NCBI GenBank assembly: GCA_943787435.1
Contig: CALSMK010000029.1
Location: forward strand, 1 to 64,000
Reading direction: 5' to 3'
Length of the DNA stretch: 64,000 nucleotides
DNA from: an uncultured Flavobacteriales bacterium
GTDB lineage: Bacteria > Bacteroidota > Bacteroidia > Flavobacteriales_D > Sanyastnellaceae
Shown here: positions 19,146-27,929 of the stretch, piece by piece
Numbering within the stretch: position 1 is the stretch's first letter
Layout of the letters: the number at the start of each line of letters is the position of its first letter
The notes under the pieces: generated by a model
Seen by the model: the letters and a program-made list of their open reading frames with translations, nothing else
Databases searched by the model: none
Told to the model about the DNA's origin: nothing
Translations under genes and position numbers: made by a program

Positions 19146-20051
19146 ATGACGGATTCACAACCGACTCCAGGCCCTGCGTATCTCGCACTCCCTCAAGCCA
19201 TGAAGGACGCGATAGCTGCGGCGTGGAAAGAGGACATCGGTCCTGGCGACATCACCTCAGAGGCCTGTGTTCCTGAGGGTGCGCAAGAGGCGGCTGGATT
19301 TTTGGTGAAAGCCACAGGCGTGTTGGCTGGATTGGACGTAGCCGAGGCGGTGTTTGCCTACGGGGCGCCTGAGGTTCAGTTCTCGGCTTTGGTCAAAGAT
19401 GGTCAGTTGGTTCAAGCTGGCGATGTAGTGGCCACCGTGAAAGGCCCTTCCCGAGGAATTTTAACCGCTGAGCGATTGGCGCTCAATTTCATGCAGCGAA
19501 TGAGTGGCGTGGCGACTGCGACCCGAAAAGCCGTGGATGCGCTTCGAGGCACCTCCACACGAGTTTTGGACACCCGAAAGACCACGCCTGGCCTGCGCAT
19601 TTTTGAGAAGCGTGCTGTGCTGATGGGTGGGGGGATGAACCACCGCATGGGTTTGTTTGATCAAATCTTGATCAAGGACAATCACATTGATTATGCAGGC
19701 AGCCTCTCGGCGGCTGTTCAGGGGGCGCATCGCCATTTGAGCTCCAGTGGCAAAGTGGTGCCTCTGGTGGTGGAAGTGCGGGACATGAACGAGGTAAGGC
19801 AAGCGCTGGATGCAGGAGGCATTGATCGCTTGCTGCTCGACAACTTCTCTCCAGAACAAGTGAAAACGGCTGTGCAAGAGATTGATGGGCGGGTGGCCAC
19901 AGAAGCCAGTGGAGGGTTGACCCCCGAGGTGGTGCGGGCCTATGGCGATGCGGGCGTAGACTTTGTTTCATTGGGCTGGTTGACCCACAGTCCGGTGTCC
20001 TTGGACATCAGCTTAAAGAGTGAATCTGCGTTGGCAGAATTGACAGCATGA
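19146..20051 (+). CDS. nadC: Nicotinate-nucleotide pyrophosphorylase (carboxylating)
   Basis: NadC converts quinolinate and phosphoribosyl pyrophosphate to nicotinate mononucleotide in de novo NAD synthesis. The product from ATG 19146 has 301 residues. Characteristic motifs are KEDIGPGDITSEA near the N terminus, RLALNFMQRMSGVAT, TRVLDTRKTTPGLR (substrate-binding Arg/Lys), NHRMGLFDQILIKDNHI, LLLDNFSPE and ATEASGGLTPE, then DFVSLGWLTHS in the C-terminal barrel. An in-frame TTG at 19137 is less likely than the ATG. The stop overlaps the next gene by four bases (ATGA). Confidence 0.96.
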   Translation: MTDSQPTPGPAYLALPQAMKDAIAAAWKEDIGPGDITSEACVPEGAQEAAGFLVKATGVLAGLDVAEAVFAYGAPEVQFSALVKDGQLVQAGDVVATVKGPSRGILTAERLALNFMQRMSGVATATRKAVDALRGTSTRVLDTRKTTPGLRIFEKRAVLMGGGMNHRMGLFDQILIKDNHIDYAGSLSAAVQGAHRHLSSSGKVVPLVVEVRDMNEVRQALDAGGIDRLLLDNFSPEQVKTAVQEIDGRVATEASGGLTPEVVRAYGDAGVDFVSLGWLTHSPVSLDISLKSESALAELTA

Positions 20052-20986
20052 GTGAACAGCCTTGGGAAATCTGGATGGCAAAAACCCCACTGCGTTGGTG
20101 GGTCATGGGACCACTGAAGAGGCTTCACCCTTGGGGCTTTGAGGGCATGAGCGCTTGGGACGTGTTTCGGTTTTTTGTGGTGGGGGTCGCTGAAGGGGCC
20201 TTGGGCATCCGAGCTGCGGCCATCGCATTTCAGGTGTTTGTCGCGATTTTCCCGGTCATCCTTGTGCTGCTGAGCCTGCTTCCCTTGGTTCCCATTGCGG
20301 ATTTCCAAGTGAGCCTGTTTGATGCGCTCAGGTCATATTTCCCTGGCGATACGTTTGGGTTGGTTGAAACCACGGTGGAAGACCTCTTGGCCAATGGGGT
20401 TCATCCAGAAATTGCCAGCTTGGGTTTTGTGCTCATGTTGTTTTACGCTTCCAGCAGCATCAATGGCATATTGTCTGGCCTCAATGAGGCCCACCATCTG
20501 GAGCGCAAGGGAAATTGGCTGTTGCTTCGGGCCATCTCCATGCTGCTCATGGTCGTGTTTTCCGTGTTCTTGATTGTGGCGGTTTTGCTGATTGTGTTCA
20601 GCGGTTCAGCATTGGATTGGTTGACCGCTCAAGGTCTCGTGGCCTTGGAAGATTTGCCCTTGATTCAATCTGTGCGTTGGCTGGTGACCATGGTGTTGCT
20701 TTACACCACCATTACAGCGCTGTACAATGCAGCTGACTTTTCGAAGGACCGATGGCGCTTTTTCACGCCGGGAGCATTGGTGACCATGGGATTGATCGTG
20801 TTGACCTCTGTGGCCTTTGCTTGGTTTGCGACTTCACTCTCGAGTTACAACCGGTTGTATGGCTCATTGGGGACCTTGCTGCTCCTGCTGGTGTGGCTGA
20901 ATGTGAATTGCTTCTTGCTGATTCTTGGGTTCGATTTGAATACGGCGCTGAATAAGGCCCGGCGAGACTCGATCCAGTTGGCTTGA
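20048..20986 (+). CDS. YihY/UPF0761 family inner-membrane protein
   Basis: The 312-residue protein belongs to the YihY family, once wrongly called ribonuclease BN. Six transmembrane helices can be read, beginning near residue 60 (IRAAAIAFQVFVAIFPVILVLLSLLPLVP) and ending with LLLLLVWLNVNCFLLILGFDLNTAL. The family motif RAAAIAFQxFxAIFP and the C-terminal motif YGSLGTLLLLLVWL are both present. Function is unknown; a transport or permease role has been proposed for relatives. It overlaps nadC by four bases and so is probably cotranscribed with it, although no functional link is evident. Confidence 0.85.
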   Translation: MSEQPWEIWMAKTPLRWWVMGPLKRLHPWGFEGMSAWDVFRFFVVGVAEGALGIRAAAIAFQVFVAIFPVILVLLSLLPLVPIADFQVSLFDALRSYFPGDTFGLVETTVEDLLANGVHPEIASLGFVLMLFYASSSINGILSGLNEAHHLERKGNWLLLRAISMLLMVVFSVFLIVAVLLIVFSGSALDWLTAQGLVALEDLPLIQSVRWLVTMVLLYTTITALYNAADFSKDRWRFFTPGALVTMGLIVLTSVAFAWFATSLSSYNRLYGSLGTLLLLLVWLNVNCFLLILGFDLNTALNKARRDSIQLA

Positions 20987-21011
20987 GGCCGGCTTTTTAA
21001 GCGCTGTCCTT

Positions 21012-21019
21012 TTACTTTG
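21012..21019 (+). promoter_or_regulatory. -7-like box TTACTTTG before the DUF2147 gene
   Basis: TTACTTTG followed by AATCC and the ATG at 21025. It differs from TAnnTTTG by having one base instead of two between TA and TTTG, but has the same placement as the exact boxes at 1135 and 41680. Confidence 0.35.
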
Positions 21020-21024
21020 AATCC

Positions 21025-21456
21025 ATGAACATGCGACTCTTCTTTTTGACCCTTTTGTTGTCTTTTGCTGCGGTGGGTTCCGCTCAGTCCTTGGCGGGAC
21101 GCTGGAAAACCATCGATGATGAGACCGGGCGGGTCAAAAGCATCGTTGAGATGACAGAAAGAAATGGACTTTTCTTTGGGGAGGTTGTAGAGCTGTTTCG
21201 TCTTCCTGACGAGGATCAGGATCCCCATTGCGTCGAGTGTGATGACGATCGAAAGGACCAGCGCGTCCTAGGAATGGACATTGTCCGCGACATGGAAACA
21301 GACGAGGGAGAATGGAATGAAGGCTCCATTTGTGACCCCAAGAATGGCAAGGTCTACGGGTGCAAAATGTGGTTTGAAGAAGGCGAGCCCAACGTGCTCA
21401 AAGTCCGCGGTTATTGGGGCTTCATTTACCGCACCCAAGAGTGGATGCGCCAATAA
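21025..21456 (+). CDS. Secreted DUF2147 domain protein
   Basis: The 143-residue product has a signal peptide of about 20 residues (LFFLTLLLSFAAVGSAQ). The remainder is a DUF2147 beta-barrel of the calycin-like type: LAGRWKTIDDETGRVKSIVEM at the N-terminal strand, GEVVELF, and the C-terminal VLKVRGYWGFIYRTQEWMR. The CVEC pair near residue 72 and the ICDPKNGKVYGCKMW segment supply four cysteines that could form disulfides. DUF2147 proteins are periplasmic or exported and of unknown function; a lipid or small-ligand binding role is often guessed. ATG 21025 fits the signal peptide. The next gene converges on it with seven bases between the stops. Confidence 0.82.
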   Translation: MNMRLFFLTLLLSFAAVGSAQSLAGRWKTIDDETGRVKSIVEMTERNGLFFGEVVELFRLPDEDQDPHCVECDDDRKDQRVLGMDIVRDMETDEGEWNEGSICDPKNGKVYGCKMWFEEGEPNVLKVRGYWGFIYRTQEWMRQ

Positions 21457-21463
21457 GCAAGGG

Positions 21464-22964
21464 TCAAACCCACTTGGCCAGCCAAGGGAACTTCTGAACC
21501 GCAAAATCAACCCCTTCTGGAATGAGGTTCAGTCGGGTTGCAGCCCAGGCGGTCCAAAGGGTAACCAATCCGCTTTTGAGAAAGATGACGGACACGGCTG
21601 GCCAGTTGGGGTTCCATTGCATCAAAAGCACTGCTGGAAGGAGCAACACCGTCAAGGTGAGGAGGGTACGTTTTTCCGGGATGAATCGGTTCCAGATGTG
21701 CCATATGATGACCTGTCGTACAAGAACAGAGATGCCGATGGAAATGAACGTGGCCAAAGCGGCCCCGAGAAGTCCGAGCCCAAGGCCACCATCGGGAATA
21801 AAGAGAAAGTTGAGAGGAATGGCGAGCAAGACAGCGAACCACTTCACGAAGACCATCTTTTTAAAGTGATCGGATTGTGCGAGCAAAATGCCCGAACCGG
21901 TGGAGGAGGAGAGGATCATTTTGATGAGTCCGATCACCAAAATCACCCACCCCAGTTCTTGAAAGCCAGAAGGCAATACAGCATTGATTTGGGGTGTGGT
22001 GACCCAAATGCAGGTTAGAATCCATCCGCAACCGAGCAGCAGGTGGCGATGACTTAAACCTGTGAGGCGTTCAATCTCCAAATTGTCGTTCCGGTCCAAT
22101 GCGCTTGAGATAAGTGGCCGCAGCAACTTTTGGGATGACCGCATGGGGATAGAGGACACTGTGGCGATGAAGGCTGCGACGGTGAATGCGGGGACATGTT
22201 CGAGGCCCATCAGGTTGCCAACCATAATGATGTCGAGCTGATTGAGGATAATCCATGCGCCACTGCCCAGAATCAAGGCCCCTCCATATTGGCGGATTTC
22301 TTTTCGCTTGGGTGTTCTGCCCACCCCCCTGAGGTCCAGCCTCAAATGATTGGCCATTGCCTGGGCCAGAAGCACCAAGAGCACGAAGACATGGAGTCCA
22401 ACAAAAGCAGGCAGAAAGGATGTGCTTCCAAGCCAGCCTAAACCCAGAGCAAGTGCCAGGCACAAGTAACCCAGTTTGAATACTGTTTCCTGCGCGAATG
22501 TGGTGAGGGCAGTTTTCAGTTTGGTGGTCAGGAATCCTGCGAGAAAGAGTTGTGCGGTTTGGATTCCAGCCAAGATGGCGATTGGGCGAACTGCCCTTCT
22601 ATTCTGCCCTTCGAGACTCAACATGTCGGCAATGCCTTCTGGAAAGATCAAGGCTGGCAAAGCCACAAAACCGGTGAAAAGAACGATGGGTGGCCAGAGC
22701 AGTGTGCCCAAGAGCCTCGGGACTTGTTGCAGACGACCCATGCTTGCTGAGTAGCGGTTCATGGCGGCAGGGGCCCCAAAAAGCAAGATTGGGGCGAGCA
22801 AAGAGGCCCATGCTGCAGCTGACCCGGATCAGTCCCCATTCTGCCAAATCGTCTGAAAAGGCCCATGGCAAAACGACCAAATTGTTGAGGCCACCGAGCA
22901 CAAAAGCCAGCAGTATGCTGAAGAAATTGCGCATGGCCTGCGCGGGAACGCCAATTCGTGCCAT
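21464..22964 (-). CDS. Oligosaccharide/polysaccharide flippase (MOP superfamily), single-base frameshift
   Basis: The N-terminal frame (ATG 22964; ARIGVPAQAMRNFFSILLAFVLGGLNN) runs to about 22825 and the rest continues in the next frame from SLLAPILLFGAPAAMNRYSAS to the stop at 21464. Removing one C from the CCC run at 22823-22825 joins them into a continuous 499-residue protein, the normal size of Wzx-type flippases. Twelve to fourteen membrane helices are visible, with YGGALILGSGAWIILNQLDIIMVG a typical MOP segment in the middle. The product would flip a lipid-linked glycan across the inner membrane. The frameshift may be a sequence error or a real lesion; nothing else looks degenerate. Confidence 0.8.
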
Positions 22965-23171
22965 GTTATGGGGTCTTCGGGAATAGGGTGCTGGTTGACC
23001 TTGTGCGTTTTGTTGCACGCGGGTTTCTTGTCCAACTCATCCAGGTGACCATGGATGGGTTTGGCTCAGATTTCACCTTGTTCAGGATTTGGAGCGTCTC
23101 CTCTGTCATTGTTCATGCCCGGACCATTCCATTGATGGGCGAGGTTGTTTGGCCTTGCTCTATGCCTAAAT

Positions 23172-25991
23172 CTACTCCAGCACCAAGCAATCTGCGCAGT
23201 ATCGACTTTCCTCGTTGTGGGAAATCGTGTCTTCCGCGGAATCGGGAACGAGTGATGAAATGATTTTCCGAAGCCAAGATTGAAGTTTCAGGTCATGCTC
23301 TTTGGTGAGGTTGCTGTCGCCCTCCCATTTTAAAGTCAGCAAGCTGTGCTTGTCTCGTGGGCCTTTGCGACCTGCGCGAATGGTGGATCGGATGTGTTCC
23401 GCCTGTGGATGCGAAGCCCGAAGCATGGCAGCGTACAAAAGCAGTTGAAGCGCTTTCGCGTGCTTTCCGTCTTTCAGTTTGTCTTCCCAGTCTTCCTTCA
23501 GGACCAATTCACTGCCTTCGACTTTGCCTGTTTTGTAGTCCAGTACGTGCCAGGTGACGGCCCCATTTTTTTCATGCGTTTCCACGCGATCGGCCACCCC
23601 GCGGAATGCGATTTTCCGCCCGTCTTCCATGGTGAAAGTCCGGCGTAAATTCTCCTCGAGGCCGATCAGTTGAACGGTTTCGTTGTTGGGCCAATTCCGC
23701 AGTTCATCTCGGACCCAACGTCCAATCATTGCGGCGGCCATGCGAAGCACAAGAACATTTTCCCCCACATCGGTTGCGGCGCCTTTTTTGGTCAGTTTCA
23801 AGGCTTCTTCCAATCGGGGCTTGACCTCTTTCGCAAGGTTTTTTAGGTCACTCGGATGGAGCTGATGTCCCACCGATTTTTTCAGGCCCAGTTCGATGGC
23901 TTTGTGAATGACCGTTCCAATGGTGCTGGCCTCGAGGTGCTCTTCAACGGTGTCGGCTTCACCGAGGCCCAAGACATAGCGGTAGTGGAATTGGCGGTTG
24001 CATTGGATGGCTTGATTGAGTGCCGAAGGGCTGATTCCGTTGAGCAGGATGTGATCCAATGCAGAGCGGCTTGGGTCGGTCCATTTCAGGTCGGGAACAG
24101 CGGGAGGGGCATCGGGTAGAGGGGTCGACCAACTCTGGTGGCGGACCTGCACGCTTGGCAGGGCTTCTTTGGCCCAACGTGACAGCTGAGCAATGTGACG
24201 GCTCGGCTCTGTCCCACCATCTCCCAAATCTGCTCCAACGTGCACCAAGTGCACTTTTTTGGCCTTGTGCAAGAGGCGATGCAGGTAGGCTGCGAAGATG
24301 CCGTCGCGTTCGGGACGCCCTGGAAGTCCGTTGGCCCGCTGTAAATCCAATGGCATGAAGCTCGGAGGAGGACTGCCGTCGGGCAGGGTGCCTTCATTGA
24401 CATCGAGCACGAAGACTTCGTCAAAATCCAATCCCCTGCTCTCCAACAGACCCATGACCTGAAGGCCTTCGAATGGTTCGCCTTCTAGGTCAACCGCATG
24501 CTGCCCCATCCAGCGCTGAAGTTGGGAACGTGCTTCTGCCAATTCTGGTTCGCGTCCCAAGCGGTCGATGCACCGCATGTGCAAAGCCACGAGGTCTCGA
24601 AACCCTGCCCATGCCGCAGCCAACCAAGGATCGTCTAGGTCCTTTCCTGATTCAGACGACCATTGAGCCAGCGACTCCAGCATGGCTGCAGTTCCATCGC
24701 TTCTTTGCGTTTTGGAGATTTCAAGCCCTGTCCACCAAGGGCTCAATGCGCGTTGGATGGCGGGGAAATCCTCCAGGTCTTCTTTTCTTAAGCGAATCCA
24801 AGTGCGGTCGGAACAGGTCTTGGTGAGGGCCGCTATGTTGGCTGAGGCCTTTGGCTGAAGGACCCGGGTGAATGGGTGTGCCAGCAAGGCGCGAACGCGG
24901 CTGTGGTGCAAACGCCCTCGGTCGTTCTGCAAGCCCATGGCGATGGACAGAAAACTGCGCAAAGGGGTTTTGTCCAAGGGGACACCCATGGTGAGGTTGA
25001 CTTGACCGACGCTGGGAGGAAGGGCGTTCAATACCGTGGGGGCCAAATCTGCGGAAGGCAGGATGATGCCGATCCGGTCCAATCCCTCGTCACCATTCCT
25101 TTCCAAGGATTGCCGGATGTACTGGGTTTGTAAGGTCCGTGAGCTGCACGTGACCATGTTCCATTCTCGGGAATGCATGCCGGACATCTCGGTGGCGTCT
25201 TGCATGGGGTGTGGCAAACTGTCCCATTGGTTGTTGGGCACCATGTCTCGGATGAACCGCCCCGCTTCCATGCCATTGCGCACATAAGAGGGGTCTGTGT
25301 CCCAAATCCACTCGGCTTTTCCAGCCCTCACCATGCGCTCAACGGTGCGCCGTTCGGCCGGGGTCATGGCATTGGCGCCTGCCATCCAAACCGGTCCTTG
25401 GACTTGTCCCAACCAGCCATCGTCTTCGGCCATGCGGCGCAGCAATTTGGCCGTGGTGGTGCACCCTGACTTTTCGAGGTGACCATGGAAAGCCTCATAC
25501 AATGGCAAAAGGGCATTCCATTGTTCAAGAAACCGCAACTGACCCGGGGTCAATGGGGACTCCCCAAAACTCCAGGACTCAATGTCTTTGATGTTGCGCA
25601 AATCGCGGAACACCTGTCGGGCCTCGAGAAGATGGTGGTCGATTTGACTGAAATCTCCCATTGCGGCGAGTCCCCAAGGCTGGAAACGCTCAAAAGAACC
25701 CCATTCGGGCAAGGAAAGTGTGGATCGGAGTGATTCAGCCACATCCTGCAGTTCCACCAAAAGCTCAAGCTTGCCTGGGGTGAACAAGCCCAGTTGCTCA
25801 GCTGACCATTCGCCGAGGGTCGAAAAGCGAGGAAGCCATGTTCCTGGAGGCGCCGTTTTGGCCATGGCATCGGCCAATTTTCGGGATGCCCTTCGACCGG
25901 GCAACAAAACGGTGATGCCGGACCATTGTTCTGAGGGAATGCCTTCCAACCGGGCCATCAGTCGGCCCAAGAAATCAGAGCCGTTGATCAT
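23172..25991 (-). CDS. addB: AddB-like PD-(D/E)XK nuclease/helicase subunit
   Basis: The 939-residue product from ATG 25991 matches the AddB/RexB-type partner of AddA. The N-terminal part has ITVLLPGRRASRKLADAM, an inactivated helicase-like fold in this family. The C-terminal nuclease begins near residue 690 with SPSALNQAIQCNRQFHYRYVLG and has the catalytic segment WHVLDYKTGKVEGSE near residue 810. A cysteine in QCNRQF and two in the terminal CADC could hold part of the iron-sulfur cluster known from AddB. AddA is at 37.3 kb. Together they resect double-strand breaks for RecA. The start overlaps the TPR gene stop by four bases. Confidence 0.85.
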   Translation of the reverse strand: MINGSDFLGRLMARLEGIPSEQWSGITVLLPGRRASRKLADAMAKTAPPGTWLPRFSTLGEWSAEQLGLFTPGKLELLVELQDVAESLRSTLSLPEWGSFERFQPWGLAAMGDFSQIDHHLLEARQVFRDLRNIKDIESWSFGESPLTPGQLRFLEQWNALLPLYEAFHGHLEKSGCTTTAKLLRRMAEDDGWLGQVQGPVWMAGANAMTPAERRTVERMVRAGKAEWIWDTDPSYVRNGMEAGRFIRDMVPNNQWDSLPHPMQDATEMSGMHSREWNMVTCSSRTLQTQYIRQSLERNGDEGLDRIGIILPSADLAPTVLNALPPSVGQVNLTMGVPLDKTPLRSFLSIAMGLQNDRGRLHHSRVRALLAHPFTRVLQPKASANIAALTKTCSDRTWIRLRKEDLEDFPAIQRALSPWWTGLEISKTQRSDGTAAMLESLAQWSSESGKDLDDPWLAAAWAGFRDLVALHMRCIDRLGREPELAEARSQLQRWMGQHAVDLEGEPFEGLQVMGLLESRGLDFDEVFVLDVNEGTLPDGSPPPSFMPLDLQRANGLPGRPERDGIFAAYLHRLLHKAKKVHLVHVGADLGDGGTEPSRHIAQLSRWAKEALPSVQVRHQSWSTPLPDAPPAVPDLKWTDPSRSALDHILLNGISPSALNQAIQCNRQFHYRYVLGLGEADTVEEHLEASTIGTVIHKAIELGLKKSVGHQLHPSDLKNLAKEVKPRLEEALKLTKKGAATDVGENVLVLRMAAAMIGRWVRDELRNWPNNETVQLIGLEENLRRTFTMEDGRKIAFRGVADRVETHEKNGAVTWHVLDYKTGKVEGSELVLKEDWEDKLKDGKHAKALQLLLYAAMLRASHPQAEHIRSTIRAGRKGPRDKHSLLTLKWEGDSNLTKEHDLKLQSWLRKIISSLVPDSAEDTISHNEESRYCADCLVLE

Positions 25992-26584
25992 GAGCGAAAC
26001 CCGTTGCGCACAAACCGGAAAAAGGCTTTGGCTTGTTTGGGTTCGGTGAATACGGCTTTGATTTCGGCCCAAAGCCCCTTTTTCTCATGGGGTTGAGTTT
26101 CTTGCTTTTCGGGCGTGGAGGGCAACGGGCCAGGTTCTGTTTCAGATGGATCAACCCCGGCGTCCTTGAGAATTCCCAGAAGCGTATCGGCTTTTTTGAA
26201 CCGCTCTTGGGCGGCTTTCCGGTGGCCATACTGCTCTTCGAGGAGTCCGAGGTTGTTGAGGGAAATGGCGTCTTCTGGATCCAATGCGATGGCCTTCTTG
26301 TAGTCTGAAATGGCGCCATCCACATCTTTCAGGGCCGAACGCATCCAAGCCCGAGAGGCATAGCGGTAGGGGTTGTTGGGTTCTTTGTCCACCGCCTTGT
26401 CCAATTCTTGTAAGGCCTCTTTTTGCCGGCCCAACTGAAAAATGCAGACTGCGCGGTCATGCAACAGGTTGCCGTCCGAGACCCCGTTTTCTAAGAGTTG
26501 GTCAAAACCAATCAGCGCCTTTGCCCATTGGCCTTCCTTGTAAAGGCCTTCGGTGGTGGCTCGGGTCAGCTTTGCTTCTTTCAT
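25988..26584 (-). CDS. Tetratricopeptide repeat protein
   Basis: The 198-residue protein from ATG 26584 contains about four TPR units between residues 10 and 135: TEGLYKEGQWAKALIGFDQLL, LHDRAVCIFQLGRQKEALQELDKAV, YASRAWMRSALKDVDGAISDYKKAI and SLNNLGLLEEQYGHRKAAQERFKKA. A proline/glutamate-rich linker and a basic, aromatic tail (AFFRFVRNGFRS) follow. There is no signal peptide, so it should be cytoplasmic and act as a protein-binding scaffold; the partner is unknown. Its stop overlaps the addB start (ATGA). Its start lies 19 bases from the divergent start at 26604. An in-frame ATG at 26611 would overlap that gene and is less likely. Confidence 0.8.
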   Translation of the reverse strand: MKEAKLTRATTEGLYKEGQWAKALIGFDQLLENGVSDGNLLHDRAVCIFQLGRQKEALQELDKAVDKEPNNPYRYASRAWMRSALKDVDGAISDYKKAIALDPEDAISLNNLGLLEEQYGHRKAAQERFKKADTLLGILKDAGVDPSETEPGPLPSTPEKQETQPHEKKGLWAEIKAVFTEPKQAKAFFRFVRNGFRS

Positions 26585-26591
26585 GAGGTTG

Positions 26592-26599
26592 TAGGTTCG
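26592..26599 (+). promoter_or_regulatory. -7-like box TAGGTTCG before the 26604 gene
   Basis: TAGGTTCG has one mismatch to TAnnTTTG and is separated from the ATG at 26604 by CACC. It occupies the middle of the 19-base space between two divergent start codons. Confidence 0.3.
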
Positions 26600-26603
26600 C
26601 ACC

Positions 26604-26867
26604 ATGTCCAAGGTCCAATATCCGCTGTGGTTGGCCTGGCCAGATGGAAGGTCAATTTATGCGCTCCCATCGGCTGAGCGATTGGTTGAACACCAAAAAA
26701 TAGGCAATCGCCATGCCGTTCACGTTTTGGAGGTCATGACCTACCCAGATCGGCTCCGCATTCAGGATTTGATGGATTCATTGGAGGCTGGGGCGTTGGT
26801 CCAACTGAGCCGTCAGGAATATGAGCGTCAGATGGTGGACATGGAAAAGACCCCACGCATCGGATAG
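26604..26867 (+). CDS. Small hypothetical protein upstream of murB
   Basis: The 87-residue product has no signal peptide or membrane segment. It starts SKVQYPLWLAWPDGRSIYALPSA and has mixed helical and strand character (DRLRIQDLMDSLEAGALVQLSRQEYERQM). I do not recognise a family. It is supported as a gene by its position: it fills the space between the divergent TPR gene and murB, is 26 bases before the murB start on the same strand, has a box-like sequence just before its ATG, and its composition looks coding. No function is proposed. Confidence 0.55.
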   Translation: MSKVQYPLWLAWPDGRSIYALPSAERLVEHQKIGNRHAVHVLEVMTYPDRLRIQDLMDSLEAGALVQLSRQEYERQMVDMEKTPRIG

Positions 26868-26893
26868 GCGGTTTGGCGACGTTCCTTTGAGAC

Positions 26894-27922
26894 ATGTCCT
26901 TGCTGCGCGATCATCCATTGGCCCCCCTCACCACATTTGGCTTGCAGGCTTCTGCCAAGCGGCTCTGGTCGTGCTCATCTCAGCAGGAAGTCCAGGAGGC
27001 ATTGGCTCATGCCCGCTCAGAAGGCTGGCCGATCACGGTTTTGGGAGGAGGAAGCAATGTGCTTCTCACTGGAGATTTGGAGGGGTTGGTCTTGCACAAT
27101 GGCATCCGGGGCATTGAATTGGTCAAAGAGGAAGGGGAGGATGTTTGGATCCGCGTTGGAGCGGGGGAGTCTTGGCATGGATTGGTGATGCAAACTTTGG
27201 ATGAGGGTTGGTTTGGGTTGGAGAACCTGAGCTTGATCCCCGGCAGTGTTGGGGCGAGCCCCATGCAAAACATTGGTGCGTACGGCATTGAGCTTGAAGC
27301 GCGATTCCATGCTTTGGATGCAGTGGAGGTGGAGACAGGCGCAATGCGTTCTTTCTCGCACTCGGAATGCGAGTTTGGCTACCGGGAAAGTGTCTTTAAA
27401 AAGGAATTGAAGGGGGCCTACGTCATCACCCATGTGACGTTTCGATTGTCCCGTCGACCGGAGTTGCATTTGGATTATGGTGCCATCCGAGAAGAGCTAG
27501 AGAAAGCGGGCATTGACGACCCTTCGCCAAAGGACGTGTCCGATGCGGTGATCCGAATCCGGAAGAGCAAGTTGCCGGACCCATCAGAAGTGGGAAATGC
27601 AGGCAGTTTTTTCAAAAACCCGGTTCTGGATGACGCCCAATTCGCCGCGTTGAAATTGGCCCACCCCGATGTTCCTCATTACCCAGCGGCTGGAGGTGCA
27701 GGGACCAAGGTGGCTGCTGGGTGGCTGATTGACCGGTCGGGTTGGAAGGGCCACAACCGACAGACCCATGGCGTCCACGACCGTCAAGCCCTTGTTTTGG
27801 TGAACCATGGCGGAGCCACGGGGTCGGAGGTCTTGAAATTGGCGGAAGACATTCAGGCCGATGTGCTGGCCAAATTCGGGGTGTCGTTGGAGCGTGAAGT
27901 CAACGTTCTTCCGTTGCCCTGA
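26894..27922 (+). CDS. murB: UDP-N-acetylenolpyruvoylglucosamine reductase
   Basis: MurB is the FAD enzyme that reduces the enolpyruvyl group to give UDP-N-acetylmuramate in peptidoglycan synthesis. At 342 residues it is the E. coli-like (type I) form. The FAD-binding domain has PITVLGGGSNVLLTGDLEGLVL near residue 45 and GLENLSLIPGSVGASPMQNIGAYG near 110. Domain 3 carries GNAGSFFKNP, whose serine is the general acid, and the C terminus has GWLIDRSGWKG and the insertion typical of type I. A near-match box TTCCTTTG lies four bases before the ATG at 26894. The gene converges on the PorP/SprF gene with seven bases between the stops. Confidence 0.96.
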   Translation: MSLLRDHPLAPLTTFGLQASAKRLWSCSSQQEVQEALAHARSEGWPITVLGGGSNVLLTGDLEGLVLHNGIRGIELVKEEGEDVWIRVGAGESWHGLVMQTLDEGWFGLENLSLIPGSVGASPMQNIGAYGIELEARFHALDAVEVETGAMRSFSHSECEFGYRESVFKKELKGAYVITHVTFRLSRRPELHLDYGAIREELEKAGIDDPSPKDVSDAVIRIRKSKLPDPSEVGNAGSFFKNPVLDDAQFAALKLAHPDVPHYPAAGGAGTKVAAGWLIDRSGWKGHNRQTHGVHDRQALVLVNHGGATGSEVLKLAEDIQADVLAKFGVSLEREVNVLPLP

Positions 27923-27929
27923 GGCCCTT

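Noticed and set aside
22965-23171. Possible small genes in the 207-base gap between the flippase and addB
   Set aside because: Short frames of up to about 50 codons exist on the minus strand, but none has a recognisable sequence or start context; I see nothing that can be supported there.
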